Shown: positions 36,086 through 46,701 of the stretch, in pieces
Position numbering within the stretch: position 1 is the stretch's first letter
How the letters are laid out: each line of letters opens with the position of its first letter
Origin: Ceratocystis colombiana
Lineage: Eukaryota; Ascomycota; Sordariomycetes; Microascales; Ceratocystidaceae
NCBI GenBank assembly: GCA_026419805.1
Contig: JAOSLS010000022.1
Location: 62,001-126,000 of the forward strand
Length of the DNA: 64,000 bases
Direction: 5' to 3'
Notes under the pieces: model-generated
What the model saw: only the letters and a program-made list of their open reading frames with translations
Databases searched by the model: none
What the model was told of the DNA's origin: nothing
Program-made: the position numbers and the translations under genes

Positions 36086-38388
36086 ATGAGTTTCAGAGGT
36101 CGCGGCGGTAGCCGTGGAGGCGGCCGAGGCGGTGGCCGTGGTGGCAGCCGTGGTGGTGGCCGTGGTGGTGGCCGTGGGGGATCATTTAGAGGGCGAGGTG
36201 GCCGAGGAGGTGGTAGAGGTCGGGGTCGGGGCCGTGGAAGAGGTGCTGCTACCTTTACTAATGCCCGTATGGCGGATGACGACGAGTAAGTGCTGGCACT
36301 ATACTCGAAATTCTAGTATGCCCCTCTAACTTTCCCTTTTCTCTCAGAGATATCAGCTCTCACGGCGAAGACAACAGCGATACGGATATGGACAACGCGG
36401 AGTCCGAATCTGAAGACGAGGCGCCTGCTGCTGCTTCGTACTCAGCATTGCTACAAAGCTTAAAACAAGATGCTTTGCCATCTAAGAGGCGAAAACTTAA
36501 CTCTAGCGATGCCATAGCTTCTGCTGGTGCGGATGAGATGGATAGTGACCAGAGCGGTAGTGGCCAAGACATGGATAGTGATGAGGATCACGACGACGAA
36601 GATGGAGACGAGAGACACCAAGATATCGACTTTGTGGACGAAGACGAAGATGATGACGGGGATTCCTCTGACGACGAACAGCAATTTGACGACGACGACG
36701 ATCAAGAAGATATTGCAGATCCCTTTGAATCACACTTCTGTTCACCCAATGAGACGACCGTCGCTAACAAAGTCAGCATGGTCAAAGGTGCACAGTGGTC
36801 TATCAAACGCTCAGCATCCAAGGTTTCTCGAGTTGTCACTACATATCTTGACGACGGTTCGGCCGCGCCTGTGGCCACGCGCATCTCCGGTCCCGGGGTT
36901 CTTAAGATCAAGCACAAGCTTCAGGAGATAGCCACGACTATGATGCCAACCTTCAACCCAGCACAATCAGAACTGGCCGCACATTTGTTCAATTACCGCG
37001 ATATTCTGTACTGCCAACGCACACCACAAAATGCAGAGGGCCTACGCAACCTAGTGTGTCTGCATGCCCTTAATCACGTTTTCAAGACACGTGACCGTGT
37101 CATAAAGAACAACCAGAAGCTGGCGCAGAAGGAAGACACTGAAATGGAACTCCGTGACCAAGGCTTCACGCGACCCAAAGTGTTGTTTATTGTGCCGACA
37201 CGCCACTCATGTGTTCGCCTGGTTGAAGCGATTGTGGCCTTGAGCGAGCCCGATCAGCAGGAGAACCGCAAGCGCTTCGATGATGCATATCTCGACAAGG
37301 AATCCAAGTTTGGGGATGACAAACCCGCAGACTTTCAGGACCTGTTTGAGGGCAACGACGACGACATGTTCCGTATTGGTGTCAAGTTCACACGCAAGAC
37401 AATCAAGTTTTTCTCGCAATTCTACAACTCGGACATCCTAATTGCTAGTCCGCTAGGCCTGCGCATGGCAATTGGCTCTGAGGATGACACTAAGAAAAAG
37501 ATTGACTATGATTTCCTCAGCTCTATCGAGCTGGTGGTCATGGACCAAGCTGACGGGCTACTGATGCAGAACTGGGAGCACGTGGAGCAAATATTTGAGA
37601 ATCTCAATAAACAGCCCCGCGATGCGCATGGCTGTGACTTCAGCCGTGTACGCAACTGGTACCTCGAAGACTGGGCCAAGTTTTTTCGCCAAACTGTGGT
37701 ACTTTCGGCTTTTAATACGCCCGAGTTAGCCGAGTTAATGCGTACAAACTGCCACAATATAGCAGGAAAACTACGCATGCAACCCGAATACACAGGTGTT
37801 CTTCAACAACTGGGTGTGCATGCACGTCAGACCTTTGTCCGTTTCGACTCACGGAGTGCTGACAAGGACCCTGAAGCCCGCTTCGAGTTTTTCAAATCGA
37901 CTATAGTGCCTCTGCTCGTTAAGCGTGCTAAGGACTCGACCGGTACACTGCTCTTCATCCCGTCATACCTAGACTTCGTGCGTGTACGCAACTTCCTTGC
38001 CAACGATGAATCGGTGCAGAGCTTGACGTTTGGAACCATCTCCGAGTATGCTGACGTGCCCGAAGCGTCACGCGCACGCTCGCACTTCCTTAATGGCCGC
38101 CACCGGGTGCTGCTATATACCGAGCGAGCTCATCATTTCCGTCGTTATCGTATTCGTGGCGTGCAGCGCGTTATCATGTATGCGCCGCCTGACAATCCGC
38201 TGTTTTACAAGGAGATTACTGGCGACTACTTTGCGCGCAGCGAACAGGATGGGAAACTAGTGGCTGGCGAGGGTGTGGTTAGAGTTATGTTTTCCAAGTA
38301 TGATGCCTTTAGATTAGAGCGGATTGTAGGTAGTTCTAGAGTGGGTAAGATGTTGACGGAGCGTGGAGATACCTTTGATTTTGTGTAG
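36086..38388 (+). CDS. utp25: UTP25, SSU processome protein, 746 aa
   Basis: Two exons, 36086-36285 and 36348-38388; the GTAAGT donor and a CTCTAAC branch sequence before CTCTCAG support the 62-nt intron. The first exon codes an RGG-box: nearly pure Arg/Gly repeats (about residues 3-55). A long acidic Asp/Glu segment follows (about 70-180), then the conserved Utp25/DEAD-helicase-like body: FNYRDILYCQRTPQNAE, PKVLFIVPTRHSCVRLV, SDILIASPLGLRM, SIELVVMDQADGLLMQNWEHV, and LLFIPSYLDFVRVRNFL. The first motif has no Walker A lysine pattern, as expected because Utp25 is a degenerate helicase without ATPase activity. Family role: nucleolar assembly of the small ribosomal subunit and 18S rRNA processing. 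Confidence 0.92.
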
Positions 38389-39062
38389 AGGCGGAAAGAG
38401 AAAAATAGAAGGGACTTATAAGATTCATAGCTTATGTTTTGCGCTTTAATGCATAGAAATAACTCCTGCTAAAGAGCTGACAACCGCAGAAATCTACGTC
38501 CGAGCCTTTATCTTGAAATCATTAGATGTGACCTGATAACCATATGAACGATAACAGCTAGTTAAGAACTACCGCCATCTTTACTAGTAGTAAGTCGCCA
38601 AACTGGACATCTTGATTTGAAAGATGAAATCTATTCAGCGCGAGTACTTGTGGTATAATACTCGGGATGTTTATTTTGTGTTTTGTGTTTGTGTGACAAG
38701 TTCAATTTGGAGTAGAGGCTGAAGCTTATACATTATTAGGAATACAGACGGCTACTGTTACACTACATGCCGAGATTAGTCCTGGGCCAGAGATAAAACG
38801 AGCCAGAAAGAGTTATGGAACATCTCATTTCCTTAATTTTCGTTTTCTTTACATTTCTTTTATAGCCGTAGGAATTTAATTCTACGACATATATAACGGA
38901 AGAATGAAAACTATGACGACGGTGGTGGTTATGATGCCATGAATATAATATGATACAAGGCTGTAACTTGGGATAGCACAGCGTTAATAGTGGTTCCAGG
39001 TTTCGGTGTGTATCCTGAGTTGGTATTTCCCCCCCTTTTACCTCTCCTGTCTCTCTTCCTTT
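38389..39062. other. Convergent intergenic region, 674 bp
   Basis: 3' flanks of UTP25 and the bL17m gene, AT-rich; no gene seen. Confidence 0.5.
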
Positions 39063-39728
39063 CTATAGCTCTTTCGCAACCACGTGCTCAGGCTTTAGGT
39101 CCTTCTTCAACACATGTCCATACTTCTTTAATAAGCGCTCGACCATTGCCTCAAACTCCTCCGTTGGCCGACCGCGTGTGACCTTTTTAACATTAAGCTT
39201 AGTAATGTCCGTGGATGGTGCACCCCGTGCCCGATCACGTGCTACCGCCATGGCGGTCATCATGAAGCGCGAGTCACGAGGGCCGTCGACAAACTCCAGA
39301 ATAGCCGACTCTGCCTGGTCATATGTGTCGTGTGGCTCAGTACGTGTTACCCGTGTGTAGCCGCCGTCGCGCGCAGCGTAGCGATTCTTGAGTGTGCTAA
39401 AGACTTTTGGGAGGAGATCATGGGGGGTCTACGAAAGTAGTGATATGTTAGTGGGATAGTTTCTTATTTTTCAGACTGCCTTTAATTTAGGATACCACAT
39501 AGAGAGACTTACGTAGAGCATAGCCTGAACTTGCTTGCGGCTCGTAACCGAGTCCCGCTTCGCCAGCGTAACTAGCTTCTCGGCCATGCGCTGCGTCTCC
39601 TTGGCCTTGGCATATGTCGTCTTAATGTGTTCATGCATGACTAGTTGCGTGACCTGGCCGCGCAAAAGCGCCTGGCGAGCGGCCGAGGTACGGCTGAGAT
39701 GTCTGTACTTCACGTGACCGCCGGCCAT
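39063..39728 (-). CDS. MRPL8: Mitochondrial ribosomal protein bL17m, 193 aa
   Basis: Exon 1 is 39513-39728 and exon 2 is 39063-39428, with an 84-nt intron at codon boundary. The N-terminus reads MAGGHVKYRHLSRTSAARQALLRGQVTQLV, the bL17 signature, followed by HEHIKTTYAKAKETQRMAEKLVTLAK and, in exon 2, LLPKVFSTLKNRYAARDGGYTRV. The extension after about residue 110 fits fungal mitochondrial homologues. The ATG at 39728 is chosen because bL17 begins directly with this block; the upstream in-frame ATG would add an unrelated 60 residues. Role: large subunit of the mitochondrial ribosome. Confidence 0.93.
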
Positions 39729-40327
39729 TGTGGACGATACTTTGCGAGTGTCCTCAGAAAGAGTTTTCGGTTGGTGGAATTCCAGAAGGCCGTTGAAAGT
39801 GCTCTTGAGAAAAAGGGCCCAGAGAAAATAGCAATTGGGGAGCAGGGTCAAGGGGGAGATCTCGTCTAGGCGGTTCAGAGCCTGTTGTTGAACGTCGTTA
39901 GACGACAATGAAAAGCTTCTATGGAGACCAAAGATAGGTCACGTGACCACAGGATGAGATGGCTGTATAAATTTACAGCTTGACAAAATCCGCACGTATT
40001 TATACCCTATTTAGGCTAAAAGTCCCACTTAAGCCTGTGCAAGTCGTAGAGCTGGATGTCAATTCTGTCTAGCCCTGGAAGAATAGCACCCACTTGGCGA
40101 TAACCTCATCCAGGTTCAAGGCCGAAGCTTCAAGCTTTCCAAGCTCCCCGCAACAGTCCTGAAAAACAACACAAAGTGGCCCAATTAGGCGATTAACCAC
40201 TCCCATCTTTTTGAATAGCGGCCTAAATCTATATCTTCAGCTACGCTTCCTTTTTAATTGTCGTTTTTGCGCTTAATCTACAGACATCTTGGCCTTGATT
40301 TACCGGGCTTGTTCCTGTGCTAACACG
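39729..40327. other. Divergent promoter of bL17m and MIC12, 599 bp
   Basis: Two nuclear genes for mitochondrial proteins start back to back here. It contains a 12-bp palindrome around CACGTG (39937-39948) and small AAGCTT-rich repeats near 40125-40145. Confidence 0.6.
39937..39948. promoter_or_regulatory. Palindromic CACGTG site (GGTCACGTGACC)
   Basis: A perfect 12-bp palindrome containing the E-box CACGTG with flanking TC/GA, the form preferred by Cbf1-type bHLH factors. It lies 209 bp upstream of the bL17m start and 380 bp upstream of the MIC12 start. Coregulation of the two genes is an inference. Confidence 0.6.
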
Positions 40328-40748
40328 ATGGGTTTCAACTCTGGCTTTGTATGTACTCCCTATCTAACTTGACTTGATGTTTCCACCCATATTAACTTGC
40401 CTTTTTCTATGAATATAGGCCGGCGGCGTAACCGTCACGCTCGGCCTCGTATACTTCTCACTCCTGACGCACCAGCGCAACCGCGAATATCAATCGCTTA
40501 TACTGCGCTCACATAACGCGCAGCTGGCTAGCTCGCTGGATCCGGCGCCGGGACTTGCTCCCCCATCACGTGCCGAGATTGAGGCGGCTGCCCGTGCCAA
40601 CATCGTTGATGCCTCCAAAGACCGCTGGAACACCGAACTCCAGAACGCCGTGCGCTCAGTGCAAAATACGGATTGGGATGAAGTCAGAGAACGTATGGAA
40701 ATCAGCGCACAACAACTTTGGGCGCGCATGACAGGCAGCCGTGTGTGA
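40328..40748 (+). CDS. MIC12: MICOS complex subunit MIC12, 116 aa
   Basis: Two exons: 40328-40348 (MGFNSGF) and 40419-40748. The short first exon is supported by a GTATGT donor, a TTAAC branch and an ATATAG acceptor, and by the family pattern MGF-x-x-GF-x-GGVTLTL. Residues 5-25 form the single membrane segment (FAGGVTVTLGLVYFSLLT), followed by HQRNREYQ. The C-terminal soluble part ends with the family block SKDRWNTELQNAVRSVQNTDWDEVRERME. Role: inner mitochondrial membrane, crista junction organisation. The first exon is only 21 nt, so the gene is easily missed. Confidence 0.9.
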
Positions 40749-41131
40749 AGTAGTCCTGGTTCTATAGCATACCTTAAGGGTTAAGAAGATTGTGGTTACA
40801 TTATTATATTACCATCCACACAACGCTTCCCAAATCACGATTTTTTCCATGACAAGAAAAAATGGTGTCTAAAATCTTGTTTATTCCGCACATGGAGATA
40901 TAAGTAAAATGAGTTGGTGTACAAAGCGGAGAGTGTGTATAATGTAATGGACCAACGCTAGTGTTCCAAGGTCGTGAAAGTAGGTAGTACAATAATAAAA
41001 ATCAAGAAAGAAAAACAAAAACCATTTCCCAGTAACGCCAAGTTCCAAACAATTCCATGTAGTAATATCCCTCACATAGCACCCGCTTTCGTCTACCAAA
41101 GCATTAGACAAATCTTGACTTGGCAGCTAGT
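40749..41131. other. Convergent intergenic region, 383 bp
   Basis: 3' flanks of MIC12 and the HemB gene; nothing else seen. Confidence 0.5.
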
Positions 41132-42346
41132 TTACAGCCAGTCTAGCAGCTCGGGCGTAAAGTACGAGATTACAATTGTCGCACCAGCCCGTAGAATTGA
41201 CTCAGTTGACTCAAAAATCATATCCTTGAGGTTGAAAACGCCCGCCTTGGCACCCGCGTGAATCATAGCAAATTCACCACTGACTTGGTATGCAGCCACT
41301 GGCATGTCTGATGCTAGAGCCTTGGCATCGCGGATAATATCCAAGTACTGGCCGGCAGGCTTAACCATGATAATATCAGCACCCTCTGCAATGTCACGCA
41401 CGATAGCACGGCGAGCCAGACCGCGACCACCCGATGGCAACTGGTAGCAACGACGATCGCCAAACGAGGGACAGGAGCCAGCAGCATCGCGGAAGGGCCC
41501 GTAAAGTGCACCAGCAAACTTGGCCGCGTATGACATGAGGGTGACACGATGGGAAATGCCCTGCTCAATTAACTTCAGCTTAATGGCCTTGATGCGACCA
41601 TCGTTCATATCGGAAGGGGCAACGCAGTGAGCACCAGCCATAGCATAAGCAACAGCGACATCAGAGATGCGGTGAACTGACAGTTCATTGTTGAGGGAGC
41701 CATCTTCACGCAAGATACCACAGTGGCCGTGTGACGTGTACTCGCAGAGACACACGTCGGCACAAATGTACAGGTGCGGAAAGCGCTGACGTAATAGACG
41801 AATAGCGCGAATCACAGGACCTTCCGGGTCGTCGGCTGATGTGCCTAGGGCGTCTTTGGAGCCAGGGCGCAGGGGCACACCGAATAGGATAACAGACTTG
41901 AGGCCCTTGTGCACAAGCGGCTCGAGGAGAGGCACGAGGCGGTTAAGGCCAACACGGGACTGGTTAGGGAGGGAAGGGATGGGAGTTTCCTCATCGTCAT
42001 TATCAGTAACAAAGATAGGGTAGATAAGCATATCCTAAGGAAGAGAAACGATTAGCGGTGAGCAAGGGTATGTGTGTAAGTTGTGGAAGCGCAAGACCCA
42101 TCTTACCTTGGTCAATTGATGCTCCGCCTGCCAGCTCCGGGCCAGCGGGTGGTAGTATCCTCCATGCAGCTGGCTAGCAATGTCACCGGATATGCTGACA
42201 GTAGTAGCGGCAGTGCTAGTGTATGACGGCCGTGATATGTTCGAGCGGTCATCGACTGTTGAAGCTGAGCTGGAGTGGTCGGTTCTGCGGCGGGAGATGC
42301 CGGAGTCGCGGAGAGCGAGATCTTGCACAAGGCTAGAAAAGGACAT
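41132..42346 (-). CDS. HEM2: Delta-aminolevulinic acid dehydratase (porphobilinogen synthase), 380 aa
   Basis: Exon 1 is 42107-42346 and exon 2 is 41132-42034; the join reads LTK-DMLIYPIFVTD. The protein combines two aminolevulinate molecules into porphobilinogen, the second step of haem synthesis, in the cytosol as an octamer. Visible features: the zinc-site segment ADVCLCEYTSHGHCG with three cysteines, so this is the zinc-dependent type; the two active-site lysines in MSYAAKFAGALYGPFRDAAGS and MVKPAGQYLDIIR; and RVGLNRLVPLLEPLVHKGLKSVILFGVP. The first 40 residues are Ser/Thr-rich and not part of the barrel. Length fits fungal HemB. No unusual feature. Confidence 0.95.
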
Positions 42347-43525
42347 GGTGTTTGTGTATGTGAGAAACAGAACAAAGAATAAGGAAGCAAATTGGCAAGA
42401 GGGATGAGAATAAAGTAAATAAAGGGACGGAATAGGAGGTGAATCAAGAAAAGAAGAGGTGTATCAAAGCGGACGAAAAGAATAAAAAAAAAAGAAATAC
42501 TTTTCTTCTCCCTTCCTTTAGCGCCCGTTCCCTATAAATTTCATTTGGTCAAGGGCCTCTTCGCCACTAAGCCAGCCTCGGTAGTCGGCACTTAGCAGGG
42601 TAGTATAGAAGCTTAATATGGGTCAAAGGACGAGACTGGCTTGCGGTGAGTTTCCATGAGGTCCGTCTTTCATTATTATTACTGCTATATTTTCAATTGA
42701 TTTCTACACTTCTCTAAATTCGTTCTTTTCTATGACTCTCTTCCTATCTTGATTATCTCCATCCCTCACCTAGCGCCTCTCAACCAATAGGCTATGCACT
42801 ATTTACAACCCCACAAAATTTATTTCGCTATGGAAGTTTTTAGCCAATTGCAGAGCTTTGAAAGTGGTGAATATCTTTTCCTTGAGTAACTACTGACTTC
42901 CAATCTAAACTTGATTGATAACTCCTCCTTCAATGACTGACCTCACTTCTGTTTTTCTCTAAACCACAACCCCTATCAGCTTGTGATGGCGACATTTCTT
43001 GGCGAAAAAACCCCTGAACCTTGCCTCGTCCCCCTTATCCCTTGTTCGTTGTTCATCGTAGTCTGTTTCAAGCAGGGTTTGTAAGTAGGTATTGAAACGT
43101 CAACATCAAACAAGGATCGTGAGCAAGTTTGCGGAAGTCCATGAACAGGATATATAGCGTCCATTATGTTGATCAGTGCGCTATTCAGACCAAGGGCGTT
43201 GCGCAGTAGCTTCTTACGCTGATATTGAATGGCTGCTCATATCAGCGACGGTAACTCGGTACAAACAGGATTAAATAGAGCTACTTGAAGCTCGATATTA
43301 CTATCGTGAAGTCCATTCTTGGTGTTGTGGATTTCCCGCATGATAAAAAGCCCTAAGCCTAGAATTTTACCCCACGCTTCCGGCCAGCCGTTAGTTAGTA
43401 AGCATGTATAATTTCCCACACCAGCTCTTTTCCCTGTACCACCAACTAAGGTTGGTGGTACATATCCTGACTTTCCTCATCCCATTCGGCCTCGGTGTTC
43501 TGCTCGCTTTTCTCTACTTTCCAGG
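42347..43525. other. Intergenic, 1.2 kb, upstream of HemB and of the NLR pseudogene
   Basis: A purine-rich leader of HemB lies at 42350-42500. The rest is AT-rich; a perfect inverted repeat (43435-43462) lies just before the pseudogene. Confidence 0.5.
43435..43462. repeat. Perfect 12-bp inverted repeat with 4-nt loop
   Basis: The arms TGTACCACCAAC and GTTGGTGGTACA are exact reverse complements around TAAG. This could form a hairpin or be a dyad protein site. It lies 64 bp upstream of the pseudogene start codon. Confidence 0.9.
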
Positions 43526-45371
43526 ATGTCCCGCCAATCGATAATTGTGTCTTTTAGTACGTTATTTCCTTGACCTTACAACACAATGCGAATTGATTGC
43601 AGGTGGCAGTGGTGTCCATGGATTGTCTAGCCTCTTGATCCTCGAAAGGATCACGGAATGGATCAAGGAATCAGAGAGCCTGTTTGAAATACCAAGACTC
43701 TATGACATATTTGACCTGGCTGTTAATACAGACACTAGAGGGTAAGATTATCGCTACATGGCTACGCTTATGAGAATCATCATTAATATTGATTACTTCT
43801 ACAGAATCATTGCCATTATGCTTGGACGACTGAGAATGACAGTCAATCATACAGGAGGCTCGAAACAGCTTTCACTCCAAATATTTTAAAGTCTACTTCG
43901 TCAAAACTGCTAGCTACCTCCTCAGTTAAAGCTTTAAAGAACACTGTTAAATTGGCAATGTGTCGCAGAGCGGAATATCAACCAATCTACAACTGATACT
44001 TGTCCACATTAAGGCCTATATTTGTATGACAAGTCATGCCCTAATGCGCGAGCTCTAGACATGTACATATAAAGGCTTGCCTATCTAATAACCGCCTTTT
44101 TATCATTATTTCAGTGCCGTACTATCCATAACTAGGGCTAATATTGAAACGTTACCAATTCTATTGACAGCATACGGCATATCTGCCAGCTTTACTAGAT
44201 GTAAAATTCGGGAAGTGGCTAGGGCTACATTCGCAGCGACTACGCTTCCTAAGATAGTCAAATCGGTCGGGATGGAATTGAATTCACCGGTGCTAGCTTT
44301 GGTCATAAGAATCCATGCGTAACTCTTATCCAAGAAGCGAGGAAGAAATTCCCGGGCCCGAATATAGTAACATTGAGGGTTGGCACAGATCTTAATGGCG
44401 TTGTCGGGATTCATGACGACAAACCATGTCTCTCAGCATTAAGCAAAGTGGCGAGCAGCTCAAAAGCAGCCTATATGCGACTTAAAAGCAAGTATGGCGG
44501 TGTTCGTAAATACTTTAGGTCTAATGTTGAAAGTAGCCTAAAGAACACTTCCACTGTGAACTAGAAGCAGACAAGCGAAATCCCATCATGTACCATCAGC
44601 TATCTGAAAGAAAATGAAGGCCCTATCATGGACTCTGCTAGAGTCACAATGAGACCGACTACCCCATCATATTTCAAAACAGGTTGATAAACCGAATAGT
44701 TAGTCAGTATAAGTGAAAGCCATGCTGTAGTCACTAAGCTGACGTTTCCATGTATAGACTCTTTACCTACTCATTCTCCATTCTTCCAAGAAATCTCTGG
44801 CCCTTCTGTTAGCAGCTTAGAAGCCCTCTCCATGCTAGACGATGGATCTCAAGGTACACCTGCAACGAGATGTTTGGATGACCAGGCAAAAACGGCAATT
44901 TCAATTCATGAGCACCTAGTATCGAGGAAGAAGAAAGCTCTGGCAGCTGGTAATCCCAGGCTTTTGGTCTCTCAACATGGGCTTGCTGCACCATGCTTTG
45001 ATGGTGATCAGGTCGAAAAAGCAATTCCAATTCTTGAGCATATGAAGTAAAAGAGAAAGAAAGGCCTAGGAGACGGTAATATCGAAGTCTGGACATCTCA
45101 ACGTATGATTGCAACAGCATATCTTAACGGTGGCTAAGTAGAGAAGTCAATTCCAACATTTGAGCATGCAGGAGCCAAGGGAAACAGTGCACCAACAGCT
45201 AATCATCCGTTGCTTCTGGCAGCTCAACATGCACTTGCAACGGCATAGCTTGACCATGGCGAGATTGAAAATGGTATCCCAATGCTTAGGCATGCGGTGC
45301 AAACAAGAAAGAAAGCTCTGGCAGCCGATGATTCCATAGCCATGGGAGAATTGACAACTCATAGCCTTTGA
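43526..45371 (+). pseudogene. Decayed patatin/TPR NLR relative, NB-ARC part missing
   Basis: Fragments matching the intact minus-strand NLR at 50922-54630 appear in order. A possible first exon (43526-43556) is followed by the patatin start (GSGVHGLSSLLILERI, about 43603-43741). An intron with GTAAGA follows, then IIAIMLGRL, broken pieces of the patatin core (about 44110-44640) and five or so TPR units (44820-45371) with internal stops. The catalytic motif GTSTG is changed to NTDTR, losing the nucleophilic Ser, and a Trp codon of the intact gene is TAG here (44562-44564). No NB-ARC sequence lies between the patatin part and the TPRs. Most differences I could align by eye are G-to-A or C-to-T, as expected from repeat-induced point mutation or plain decay. 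Not expected to make protein. Confidence 0.8.
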
Positions 45372-46701
45372 GCCAAAAGAACACAGTTTACAGCATCATA
45401 CATGGTTGCATAATTAATCAACGAGGGCACATGACAATGACATTGGCTAGCTAGACAATGAAGCATAGAATTACCGGCAAAGAAAATTTTGATCTGATCA
45501 GCATATTCCATTGGGACAAGCGCCTAGTCGTCATCTCCTGTCGTAGGATAGCTGATTCATATGCACAAAGCCGTCAGGCCTTGTCCTTCAATTCCCATCC
45601 TTTGAGAAGTTGACAGTCAGTTAGATAATCCACGGAGGCTTCGATAATAACCACCGGTGTTCTTTCTCCTCGTGCAGCGTGCTCAAAGTGTGATTCACGG
45701 CCCTTTTAGAGATAATGTTTAATATCGGTCTTACCTTTTTAATATAAAGCATAATTCCCGAGTTCGTCACACGACATAAGACAAGTATGTGTGGCTTCAT
45801 AAGCTAGTAGTTCAACCCTTCAGAAGGGGGGGCAAAAGGGAAAAAAGGACGAAAGGATAAAAAAGATCGGCAAATAGCAAAATACAAATCATAGAAGAAG
45901 GGAAGCGGCCAGCAAAATTGACAAAGCAGCGCAAAGCTTGATGGCTGTATCAGTCAATGAAGGAAAATGAAGTGACAAACACCCTAGCTGTTAGTGGGAG
46001 CTGTAAGAAATAAAAGTTACACTGTCTGGGTTAAAAGCGGTGGTTCTGCACCCTGGGGTCTCCCCTGATAGGTGCTTCTATCCTTCCTTTCCTTTTTGAT
46101 TCGGTCATTGGTAACTCGACAGCCACGGCCTCGGCCCGCTGGATAGAGAATCCTCCTGGCTTTGCTGTAGGACTTTAAGAGCCATAAGAGATCCCGGGAA
46201 TCTATCTATACGCTTTGGTCACTGCAAACCGCCTGGAGCATTCTGACGCCTTGTTGTGAGATAGTAGTAGACAGGCGTCAAAGAAGATAAACAGTGGAAG
46301 GTGGAGAAAAAAAAAGATGGGTTGCATTCTAGTCGAAACAGGGGTGTAACCTATCTTGATTATGTAATAAACAGCCCTACCAGGACCCGTGCCATCAACA
46401 CGCCTAGCTGGAAAGATTGAGAGATGATTTGATTACTTTTGCGATCTTTTTCTTGCTTTGTCTGTCACCTTTTCTTGTAATTTAGTCTGATGTTTGGCTG
46501 ATCCCGATTGCTGCGAAATCTCTGCTCAAGAAAAGCGCACAACGGATTGAAGTGACTCTTGTCGACAGGCAGACGACGCGCCTTTGTTTCTATGGCGGTT
46601 TCGTTATCTCCTCTTTTGCGCCTTCTATCTTCTTCTTTTTGTTTTTCTCCTTTCTTCATACACTCTTTCTTGCCTTATTTATTTTAATCTTACCCGCTAC
46701 G
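45372..46701. other. Intergenic, 1.3 kb, upstream of TAF1
   Basis: No gene seen. The last 250 bp are pyrimidine-rich, the likely TAF1 leader. Confidence 0.5.
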
